The position numbers and the translations under genes were made by a program. Below, one piece after another: positions 59,301-64,000 of a DNA stretch of 64,000 bases (position 1 is its first letter; each line of letters begins with the position of its first letter). The notes beneath the pieces are model-generated. The model searched no databases and had not been told where the DNA came from. It was given only the letters and a program-made list of their open reading frames with translations. The stretch is taken from NCBI GenBank assembly GCA_963971305.1, contig OZ020305.1, forward strand, positions 1,583,001-1,647,000, given 5' to 3'. The DNA comes from Arcuatula senhousia (lineage: Eukaryota > Mollusca > Bivalvia > Mytilida > Mytilidae).

Positions 59301-60636
59301 TGTCCTAAGCTACTTTCAGACCTGTTGGACTTCAACTTTTTATTTGAGGCCAGTGGGGGCATCCGTGTCCCATGGACACATTCTTTCTTTATTTAATCCA
59401 GGAAAAAGAATCTACCCAGGGAGCCCTAGGAAGGAATGTGAAGCGGGCTCATTGCAAACTAGTATAAAAATAAAAAAGTACAATGTACCAATAAAATACC
59501 TACCAATGAGCTTCAAAAAGACATCCAATGAGTATTGGAACATTTGTAGGGGATTAAATGTTTTTTTAGAGAATCAGCTTTTTAAATTGAATTTCTGTCG
59601 AGCTTACCGGGAGCCTTGAATCATAATTTATCTTCCTGGAAGTTCAAACTCCCAATATGAACTTGTTCATAGGATGGAAGATGCAGAGGTACAAATGGGT
59701 CAAAGTACGAAATGGCAGAGACAAAACTGGTAAACACAAACAAAAACCTTAATATATCCTAGTTGATGTTAACAGGGTAGAATCTTTATATGTCCTATTT
59801 GATATTTTTTTTTTCAGGATTTACAAGAGCACCTGTCTAAATTGAAGAAGAAGTATGATCATGTGATCGCCATCTCTCCCACTGGTTGGAACCATAGCAA
59901 CAAACTGGTGTCTCTGAACCAAATCAAACCGAAGGGAACAAAAAATATAAAAATCTATGGTAATTTTAGTTTTCTTTTCCAAATCATGTTTAATGCATAT
60001 CACACATTTTAAGGATGATCATCTTACATTCAAGAAAATTTTCTTTTTGTTTAAAAACTCATTTGTTAATGGAACAGCAGGCAATTTTGCAATGTTTTAA
60101 TCATTCATAAAAGTTTATGGCACAATGGAAAACATATTGTTTTTGTCCTATCTGCCTATCCTGCTCAACTACCCTTATAGAAGATAATGAGATGTAAAAT
60201 AAGTGTATGCCACACAACATACAATATTAACAGCAATTTAAAAAATCCACAACGGAAAATAGCCAACTACTTGTCAGAATCTAATGAAACTTCGTTTGAT
60301 CTGAAGTCTTTCATAATAAAGGGTTATAGTGCTAATTTGTTAAGTGTAATCATGTAATTTATTACATTCTTCATTATGATAACTATTAGATATTTAGTTG
60401 CTACTCAGTATACATGGTATATGACATCTATTTTAGGTTTACCTTACAGTGAACACAGCAGTTATTCAGAATTAAAACGATTTGTCCAATTCCTTCGACC
60501 CAAGCAGATTCTACCCACTGTAAATAATGGAAACCCTGCAAGCAGGAAAAAGATGGAGCGGATATTTCACTCTTGGATGACGGAAGAATCGGACATTAAA
60601 CCAAAACAGACTATGATGAGCAGTTGGACTAAATAG
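38324..60636 (+). CDS. DCLRE1A: DNA cross-link repair 1A (SNM1A) nuclease
   Basis: Exons: 38324-38377, 49820-50078, 50809-50901, 51967-53664, 54269-54402, 55533-55651, 56084-56227, 57109-57254, 58074-58228, 59818-59959, 60437-60636. All junctions are GT-AG; the sum is 3144 nt, or 1047 residues. The family is a nuclear 5'-to-3' exonuclease that digests past interstrand cross-links; human SNM1A has about the same length. Visible features are a UBZ4 ubiquitin-binding finger (C74, C77, H92, C96), a PIP-box-like QMSLLTFF (536-543) for [21 protein letters not shown] before the nuclease domain, HFHYDH at 725-730, ANHCPG at 784-789, HTGDFR with D808, PTGW, and PYSEHSSY at 984-991. The metal site therefore looks complete. 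Residues about 165-270 are lineage-specific [16 protein letters not shown] repeats. Exon 1 is the least certain: it rests on an acidic/basic start, a donor and matching phase 0 across an 11.4-kb intron. Confidence 0.95.
38462..38545. repeat. Perfect 34-bp-arm hairpin in DCLRE1A intron 1
   Basis: The arm 38462-38495 (CACAGGCACTTGTTGACTAC onward) and the arm 38512-38545 are exact reverse complements, separated by 16 nt (TAAGTATGTATACTAC). It lies 84 bp after the exon 1 donor and 85 bp before the LTR element. Its perfection implies a recent origin or a conserved structure. It could be a very small foldback element. Confidence 0.92.
38631..39970 (-). repeat. 3' LTR of the gypsy element
   Basis: 1340 bp, about 99 percent identical by eye to 47430-48758. 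Relative to the 5' LTR it has an extra ACAAATGT-like 8-nt stretch near 38764, a two-base TA and one T. Short open frames inside it are duplicated in the other LTR and are not genes. Confidence 0.95.
39971..39984 (-). other. Polypurine tract of the gypsy element
   Basis: On the minus strand, AGCCAGGGGGAGTA lies immediately before the 3' LTR. This is the expected place and composition for the plus-strand primer of reverse transcription. Confidence 0.8.
40007..44305 (-). CDS. pol: Gypsy pol polyprotein (protease, RT, RNase H, integrase)
   Basis: An uninterrupted frame of about 1432 codons. Counting from the TTG codon just before the ATG: aspartic protease LLDTGST (D43), reverse transcriptase about 340-540 with [14 protein letters not shown] and catalytic FIDD at 490-493, RNase H with [11 protein letters not shown] near 650, integrase zinc finger (H892, H897, C927, C930) and catalytic D958, D1017, E1053 with DD35E spacing. 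An acidic, serine-rich tail follows and there is no evident chromodomain. The ATG at 44305 follows the gag stop. The pol frame is also open upstream and lies in the -1 frame relative to gag, so frameshifting is possible, though I see no canonical slippery heptamer. Every catalytic residue is present, so it may be active. Confidence 0.95.
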   Translation of the reverse strand: MKNISGPSVRNNRVKEIPAGIFGKPTETTVLLGGIETPALLDTGSTVTTISRTFYDQHLFRLPLQNLDELLDIECAGGTQLPYDGIVQVSISTPGDANDTSHLYLALIVPDSRYNTHVPVLIGTNVFDVMLKDLMQSHGERYLQTARLTTPWYTTFRCVSMRERILKKNNNRLAVIRNAQQERIIIPPNTTMEIQGYCEKEMIYHTTPSIHHPSSLAYEVNLDVEPRVHQYRYKDNGRVKVQLANMTNQTVSIPPKGILCELQPVSIEPVQPEETYQEDRSLLEKMEIMKSNLTEEELSRGEDLILRYHDIFSRGDRDLGHTNEVQHRIDLLDERPFKQKYRRIPPAMYEEVRDHLRQLLDAGVIRPSHSPYASNVVLVKKRDNSLRMCVDYRMLNNLTKKDSYALPRIEELLDCLAGNSFFSTIDLKSGYHQVEILETHKERSAFCVGPLGFFEFNRMPFGLTNAPATYQRLMETVLQDLNLKICCVFIDDVIIFGKDYEDHLKNLKLVFDRMRSANLKLSPKKCEFFKRKVKFVGHVVSEQGIEIDPSKTEKIVNWPKPETPEDVRRFLGLVGYYRRFIKNFSKVSRPLTDLMPVPKKKHQKNKTKTQKKEWKWGEAQDKAFEHLKERLTTSPILAYPDYALQYELHTDASGDALGAVLYQEQDGIKRVISYASRGLNRAEKNYPPHKREFLALKWAICDKFKDYLMDGKMFTVLTDNNPVTYVLTTAKLDATGHRWLAALSAFHFEIKYRPGKSNADADALSRLPETITSEAVQAICSTIQQPYVESLAVSPEVLDLEQDMTATDLTNMVDWRDAQTQDKYIRQVREYLEQEKTPTRKETGGNPLSREFNRLVIIEGIVYRKTTIEEEDKHQLLLPSVHNQTVLQALHDDMGHQGRDRTSSLIRDRFYWPGMYRDIEEWIEKCGRCLRRKTPLNQRAPLVPIVTSSPLELVCMDYLTLETSKGGFQHILVICIHFTRYAQAIPTRNQLARTTAEALYHHFIVHYGLPERIHSDQGANFESQIIKELCQITGIKKSRTTSYHPMGNGMCERMNRTLLNMLGSLESHQKQNWKAFIGPMVHAYNCTRHESTGQTPYLLMFGRNPRLPIDVTLGLGEKDQPSTRYITGLRQRIEQAYQLAKENSEKARQRQKEGYDIKIRGAVIKPGDKVLVRIVAFDGKHKIADRWEQEPYKVLKQPNQDIPVYVVKREDGEGRIRTLHRNLLLPIGYIEEKPIVTPRKRPTPAVRKTPVLRPIPAARRKKELEMPSAETLSEDSSDEESEYELIPIPHQGPVLSDTTITDAFHVQDVGGTEEPEDEDAHHSTAVSEDDVVEQESLVDDVPSEPDMLADQLSEESSDGDREPVPEVRRSSRERRPPAWFRSGEYETSMSLQSDWERRIHCLVSLSTSTDLLKGLHQETGKTVLGILGSGDS
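44311..45549 (-). CDS. gag: Gypsy Gag polyprotein
   Basis: 412 residues from ATG at 45549 to TAG at 44311. Capsid-type helical sequence occupies about residues 100-280 ([27 protein letters not shown]). An [12 protein letters not shown] arginine/glycine tract and a glutamine-rich stretch follow, then one zinc knuckle [14 protein letters not shown] near the end (CX2CX4HX4C), which binds RNA in nucleocapsids. It precedes pol by only a few bases, in a different frame. Its integrity supports recent activity of the element. Confidence 0.93.
   Translation of the reverse strand: MSSPKKAEQKKEKEQYDLMMSSFKTMGLEPKGDNLKELQQWIASYMLAQTPHALTLPEPVGGARARVQDTDTRTLIKTEVPQASPDVAQASPAASSSSSYPPKVRSFSGGDNKNETPYDLWKYEVNLTLSNPSYSREQKEYAIRRSLQGSAARVVMYQGLNTSLEKILETLDSMYGHVENREQLMAEFYSARQKENEDVTAWSTRLEDILGKGLERGMVRFEDADRMLHSMLWTGLRQELKDISGYKHDTITEFNKLRVALRQIEKEHTPKKTDKTSKPNTSKSASKTEDESEIKELQGMVQQLTQTVSTMQEQYQYRGRGRGGYRGRRWNNRSYPRQNNQNRQEQWYQQPQQQEIPNQQQPPEQQQAASLYDEPKCYRCGQYGHYKRGCAVRLDHYRGHLNGKKPMTRGQP
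45550..47410 (-). other. Gypsy 5' leader
   Basis: Non-coding sequence between primer site and gag, unusually long at about 1.9 kb and very AT-rich. I see no envelope-like or accessory frame in it. It probably contains packaging signals, but none can be pointed to. Confidence 0.7.
47411..47427 (-). other. Primer-binding site of the gypsy element
   Basis: On the minus strand TGGCGCCCAACGTGAAT lies two bases inside the 5' LTR. Its first 14 bases equal the known tRNA-Lys(1,2) type primer site; the rest differs. Confidence 0.85.
47430..48758 (-). repeat. 5' LTR of the gypsy element
   Basis: 1329 bp with TG...CA ends (TGTAG/CTACA). Near its right-hand (minus-strand start) side lies the element promoter by analogy; a clear TATA box cannot be singled out in such AT-rich sequence. 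Confidence 0.95.
49129..49400. mobile_element. MITE in DCLRE1A intron 1
   Basis: GGTGAAGACCATTTGACTTT with GAGGGGGGCCTGGCAG at the left is mirrored on the right by CTGCCAGCCCCCCCTC and AAATGGTCTTCCCC. The termini are about 38 bp, with a few mismatches. The 272-bp element has no coding capacity; the adjoining open frame at 49266-49619 is largely inside or beside it. Confidence 0.75.
49655..49735 (+). repeat. Dispersed repeat, family C (copy 2)
   Basis: GATCTATGTGGAATAAGTTT, GACACAACGTACATG and TTTAAAAATCCACAATGG match the head of the copy at 23906. It lies just upstream of DCLRE1A exon 2. Confidence 0.55.
50150..50600 (+). repeat. Dispersed tandem repeat, family B, in DCLRE1A intron 2
   Basis: Two units of about 170 bp contain GGATTTTCATGAAACTTTCA, CACAAT and CTGACATAATGTAG text. 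It starts with ACCCTTCGCTTGAAAAGTG. Relatives are at about 4000-4200 and at 55255-55500 (intron 5). No gene content. Confidence 0.65.
53695..53960 (+). repeat. Dispersed repeat, family C (copy 3), DCLRE1A intron 4
   Basis: It follows the order of the 23906 copy through its whole length, ending with GAAAGACCCATTCTTGGTGT. It lies directly after the exon 4 donor. Confidence 0.6.
54500..54691. mobile_element. hAT-like MITE in DCLRE1A intron 5
   Basis: The ends are GGGCTCCCACAGGGTA and TACCCTGCGGGAGTC, inverted with mismatches. ATAGAATT is repeated outside (54492-54499 and 54692-54699), an 8-bp duplication as made by hAT transposases. The interior repeats AGGTCGC followed by TTTTA five or six times, in degenerate form. 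Confidence 0.8.
55738..55900 (+). repeat. Dispersed repeat, family C (copy 4), DCLRE1A intron 6
   Basis: GATATTGAGATGTAAAATAA, GTGTATGCAACACAGC and GCAATGGAAAACAGTCTGCA match the copy at 23906. The 55255-55500 portion of the previous intron holds a decayed family B unit. Confidence 0.6.
56675..56870 (-). repeat. 3' tail of the reverse-transcriptase element, DCLRE1A intron 7
   Basis: GAGGCACCAATGGGGCATTC is the reverse complement of the extreme 3' end seen at 30.87 kb. AAAGGGCACCAACAAAACC and AAACTCAGGTGCTCCGG continue the family's untranslated tail on the minus strand. Confidence 0.65.
57325..57430 (+). pseudogene. Decayed duplicate of DCLRE1A exon 8 end
   Basis: GTTAACACAACTGTTATCTG, TGGATTCTATACTACATTG and TTCACAGGTTATTTAGG align with 57198-57270 (CCTAACACAGCTGTCATATG to ACAGGTTACTTAG), including the donor and the first intron bases. 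It has small insertions and an in-frame stop. It therefore cannot serve as an exon; it marks a local tandem duplication. Confidence 0.75.
57694..57980. mobile_element. hAT-like MITE in DCLRE1A intron 8
   Basis: The left end CAGGGTTCCCACGCC and right end GTGGGATCCCTT are inverted copies. CTGTTA is repeated on both sides (57688-57693 and 57981-57986). The interior repeats CCTTGAATTT many times. CAGGGTTCCCAC is a common hAT-type terminus. Confidence 0.8.
58390..58825 (+). repeat. Dispersed repeat, family A (copy 2), DCLRE1A intron 9
   Basis: GTTGTCCTGCGTCCTGTGGG, CTCTTGATATTTGGTATGTG and GACGCAGGCGACATACGTCT match the copy at 2165-2590. Confidence 0.7.
59006..59370 (+). repeat. Dispersed tandem repeat, family E, DCLRE1A intron 9
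   Basis: Two units of about 170 bp (AAATTTCCGTCAAGCTTTTC, CATGGGAATGATTTGAAACT) are bounded by TTATGCCCCCGTG and GTGGGGGCATCC, which are inverted copies. The array is probably a small DNA element. Confidence 0.65.
59665..59760 (-). repeat. Reverse-transcriptase element tail fragment, DCLRE1A intron 9
   Basis: GCAGAGGTACAAATGGGTC and CAAAACTGGTAAACACAAAC match the family tail on the minus strand, diverged. Confidence 0.5.
60180..60270 (+). repeat. Dispersed repeat, family C (copy 5), DCLRE1A intron 10
   Basis: AGATAATGAGATGTAAAATA, GTGTATGCCACACAAC and CCACAACGGAAAATAGCC match the head of the copy at 23906. Confidence 0.6.
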
Positions 60637-60812
60637 TATCGTTCTTTTGTAGTTATTTATTTTATCTCTCTTTCAAGAAGTGATATTGAATGTTCTACAT
60701 GAATGTTAAATCTTTATGTGATTTTTCCTGCCATTTCAAATTTGGAAATTTTTCTTAAATACCATTTGAGAAAAGTAAATTGTGATAAATTGGGTTTCTT
60801 ACCACTTATTCT

Positions 60813-60818
60813 AATAAA
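60813..60818 (+). promoter_or_regulatory. Possible poly(A) signal of DCLRE1A
   Basis: AATAAA lies 177 bp after the DCLRE1A stop codon. A second AATAAA is at 61138-61143. Which one is used cannot be told without transcript data. Confidence 0.4.
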
Positions 60819-61137
60819 GACCATGCCCACCCACAAGAAAGCCATGTGTAAATTTCCAATATTCACCGGGTCCACGTCACAGTTACTTGAACACTAAAAC
60901 CAGCGATATCATAATATATATTATGCATAAAAAACGTCAAAAATGGCAGACATTTTGTCATGCACTGTAAATGCTGTAAAACATGTTAATGAAAGCTCTT
61001 CTTTAATTAAAATTCTATTTTCCCTTTCTACATTGATATGCACAATTCACACAGTATACCTAGGTATTTGTTTCCTGAAATTCATTTTGAAAAAATATAC
61101 ATTTTTTTTCTATTACTAGTGATTATGGACAGTTATG

Positions 61138-61143
61138 AATAAA
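61138..61143 (+). promoter_or_regulatory. Alternative poly(A) signal of DCLRE1A
   Basis: AATAAA about 500 bp after the stop, in AT-rich sequence and before the first downstream dispersed repeat. Confidence 0.35.
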
Positions 61144-61344
61144 AATTTTATGTCAACACAATTATTTGTGTATAATTTATTTTATTCTTTGGAACTGTAT
61201 AAAACTTTTCTAGAAAATAGTTCTTTTATACAATTTACCATATATTTTTAAGATAAAAAAAATGGTATTACATTTCTTCTGGGCTTCCCAATGTATTTAT
61301 TCAAAATTATATACATGTGTTAAATCTGTTTAATATATAGATTT

Positions 61345-61585
61345 TATTATGTCGCCTGCAACATGTTGCAAAGCAACATATAGGAGTCACTTAGGCACTG
61401 TCAGTAGTCTTGCCAGGTCAAAGGTCAACTGTATGTTACAGCCTCTTGATATTTGGCATTTAGGCTTTTCCTATAGTAACTTTATGGTGAAAAATGATTT
61501 TATGCTAGTAGCTCATTTACTTCCTGTTTACCAAGTATTTTAAGATGCATGCAACATATGTCTTCCATGGAAGACTGCCATTTTA
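61345..61585 (+). repeat. Dispersed repeat, family A (copy 3)
   Basis: ATTATGTCGCCTGCAACATG, CAGCCTCTTGATATTTGGCA and GCAACATATGTCTTCCATGG follow the order of the copies at 2165 and 58390, with some material missing in the middle. Confidence 0.65.
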
Positions 61586-61589
61586 GTAC

Positions 61590-62360
61590 ATGTATTTAAA
61601 ATTTTATAACATAAAAGTATTAACCATGATGTACATGTATTATACGTTTCTTTGTTAAAGGGGAAGCATTGATAATGAGTGATGATTAAGTTTCATTGAC
61701 GTTCATTGGTATACACCTTTCTATTTATGAATAAAGCCTTTTAAAGTAGCATGTTTTGTTAAATTGAATAGGAAATATATATTATTGTTATTTGTTTACC
61801 AAAACACTTTATAAAATAAACAGGTACAGAGACATTGTATATGTGTATTTTTTTAGTTCAGTAGCCGGTATAATGGTTAGTCATGTTTTCTGACACCCTT
61901 GGCATGCAAGACAGGGCTATCTGATTTTACCACCTGGGTAACATAGCCCAGTCCAGAGTCGCTCTGTGTGTTAACTGACCTCAACAGACTTATCAGTACT
62001 GGATGCTCTTAAGAAGACTATTGCAATAAACCTAGTGCTGCTGTAGACCTATTTGCCAACCAGACAACTCCAAACTAGAGCTTTCACTAAGTTGTGCTAA
62101 GGATACCCCTTTTTGACCATTTCTAAAACAGGAAGTACTGGAAAGGAAAGGCAGGTTACATCTCACAGTTCTACAATTTTAAACTAATCCCTTCAGTAGA
62201 AATTGAAAAATCTGCTAGGAAAAATTGTCTTTTATTACCCTTTGAATTTGCCTTGGAAAACAGGAAGTAGATGTGTGACTGACCAATTGAGGTATAAAGT
62301 ATAATGGGAAGAGCATATGGATACCTAGACTAACCTAATGAAATCAAGGATTCTAAGCTG
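61590..62360. other. Downstream stretch without recognised gene
   Basis: No exon or structured repeat is supported. The block at 61860-62060 is less AT-rich (CCTTGGCATGCAAGACAGG) and may be a further dispersed repeat. Confidence 0.5.
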
Positions 62361-62364
62361 TTTT

Positions 62365-63000
62365 TTTATGCCCCACCTACGTAAGTAGAGAGGCATATAG
62401 GGTTTGGTTCGTTCGTTTGTCCTTCCCAAATCCTCATATTTCCAAATCCCCACTTACTGACAAGTGCCTCATCAATCATATTGGTATGGTAGGTGCACCT
62501 ATTGATGCTAAGCACAATACATGCTTCGGATGCTGGATTGGACCTATATTTTCCACTTGGATGACCACTTACAGAAGAATGGTTAAAGTCCATTCCTGCT
62601 TACTGACAAGCGCTACATGAACCATATTGATATGGTAGGTAACCTAGTGATGCTTAGCACAATGCATGCTTCAGATGCTGGCTGTGACCTACATTTTCTG
62701 CATGAATGACCTTTTACAGAAGAATGGTTAAAGTCCATTCCTGCTTACTGACAAGAGCCACATGAACCATATTGATATGGTAGGTAACTTAGTGATGCTT
62801 AGCACAATGCATGCTTCAGATGCTGGCTGTGACCTACATTTTCTGCATGAATGACCTTTTACAGAAGAATGGTTAAAGTCCATTCCTGCTTACTGACAGG
62901 AGCCACATGAACCATATTGATATGGTAGGTGTATCTAGGGATGATTAGCAAGACATATGGTTCAGATGCTGTCTCTGACCTTTTTCCGCATGAATGAGCA
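62365..63000 (+). repeat. Tandem repeat, 145-bp period (family D), main array
   Basis: AGAAGAATGGTTAAAGTCC recurs at about 62575, 62720 and 62866, that is every 144-146 bp. CATATTGATATGGTAGGT and GCTTCAGATGCTGGCTGTG lie in between. The array opens with TATGCCCCACCTACG and a facing GAGAGGCATA, a small terminal inverted repeat. It belongs with the array at 34400-35390. Confidence 0.8.
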
Positions 63001-63299
63001 CATAAAAATTTTGAAAAATTCAAGTCAACTCACGCTTAGTAACAAAAATGGGTAACGAGGTGAGCTTCCTAATTGATAGATAAACAAACCTAGCTGTTTG
63101 ATAAATATAAAGGGGGTCACTGTGTCTGACACATTTTCTTGATGTTAATTACAAAGCAGGACATAACCACATCAAATATTAAAAGGTCACATGACAAGGT
63201 GACATTTGTTTAGATTGTCTGTAAACCAAATATCAGATGACCATGCAACTCTTGATAAAAAAGTTTATACATCCAACTGAATAATATATATTTCTTTTG

Positions 63300-63810
63300 T
63301 AGTGAAAATCGGGGTTAATGGCGGGCTGAAAATACTTTCGTAACAGTTTTCTTAGTAACTACTATAATCACAGCTTCATGATAATTGGTATGCAGCATCA
63401 GCATTGGCTCCCATAACGTGGGATTCAATTTCAGGTCTGTCGCTTACCTACTTTCTGTTTGCTGACTTGGTTAATTTTTGACATTAATGTTCAATAACAG
63501 AAAATTTTCTTAACAGTTTTCTCAGCAACTACTAATCACAGCCTCTTGATATTTGGTATGCAGCATCAACATGGGCTCCCATAACGAGGGATTGGATTTC
63601 AGGTCTGTCACTCACCTACTTCCTGTTTATCGACTTAGTTAATTTTTTACATTAATGTTCAATAATAGAAAATGTTCGTAATAGTTTTCTCAGCAACTAC
63701 TAATCACAGCCTCTTGATATTTAGTATGCAGCATCAGCATGAGCTCATAATACGTGGGATTTGAATTCAGGTCTGTGGCTCATATACTTCCTGTTTAACG
63801 AAATCCGGCC
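63300..63810 (+). repeat. Tandem repeat, about 170-bp period (family A type)
   Basis: Three units each contain AACAGTTTTCTCAGCAACTA, CCTCTTGATATTTGGTATGC, AGCATCA and CTCACCTACTTCCTGTTT, spaced near 63346, 63518 and 63686. The shared CTCTTGATATTTGG core links it to the dispersed copies. Confidence 0.75.
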
Positions 63811-64000
63811 ATTTCTGCATGTCTTTGATCCATTTTTATTACAAAATTTCTTGACTGAAGGGGAAAGATGTGGGTGGGGCTCTTACTCTGGATCTACAGT
63901 TGGAAACGTTTGCAAGAAATGCTTGTTGAATGATGAAGAATAAAGTGATAGTAGAGTATTTGAAAGTGCATATTGTAAACACTTCACACGATTCACTAAA

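Noticed and set aside
62365..63000. CRISPR-like array
   Set aside because: Repeats are about 145 bp without short spacers, the genome is eukaryotic, and the units are an ordinary tandem satellite or element.

Overview
The window looks like nuclear DNA of a bivalve mollusc, most likely a mussel (Mytilidae). The evidence is AT-rich sequence, widely spaced genes with GT-AG introns, several C1q-domain genes of the type expanded in mussels, bivalve-style mobile DNA (pearl-like elements with ACGG tails, many small inverted-repeat elements, a Ty3/gypsy retrotransposon) and an internal TTAGGG-type array. The species is inferred from gene content only.

Layout. 1-4.4 kb: no gene seen, one dispersed repeat and a hairpin. 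4.5-10.7 kb: a palindromic repeat unit split by a 5.2-kb element (4804-10029) with 45-bp terminal inverted repeats and a 5-bp target duplication; that element itself carries a gutted Tc1-type transposon and pearl-like debris. 10.7-28.9 kb: a cluster of three related C1q loci: an exon without a visible signal-peptide exon (10778-11172), an intact two-exon gene (17961-19254, 342 residues predicted), and a third whose C1q exon is split by about 4.7 kb of nested mobile DNA (23138-28918). The three loci share 3' flanks, so they arose by tandem duplication; different mobile elements landed in each copy afterwards. 29.4-36 kb: tandemly duplicated reverse-transcriptase relics, a 514-bp (TCAC)n array, 145-bp tandem repeats and a MITE. 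36.1-37.8 kb: a second copy of a hAT-like non-autonomous element also seen at 19.9 kb.

38.3-60.6 kb: one large plus-strand gene, the orthologue of DNA cross-link repair nuclease DCLRE1A (SNM1A). Eleven exons join in frame into a predicted 1047-residue protein with a UBZ4 finger, a PIP-box-like motif, and a complete metallo-beta-lactamase/beta-CASP nuclease domain. Its 11.4-kb first intron contains a complete minus-strand Ty3/gypsy element (38631-48758) with nearly identical LTRs and open gag and pol frames, so the insertion is recent. Other introns carry small hAT-like MITEs and a decayed copy of part of an exon. 60.6-64 kb: downstream sequence with poly(A) signals and tandem repeats.

The host genes are a nuclear repair nuclease and secreted lectin-like recognition proteins. 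They have no evident functional link. Most of the rest of the window is mobile DNA, and several insertions can be verified within the window because an empty paralogous site or a target-site duplication is visible.
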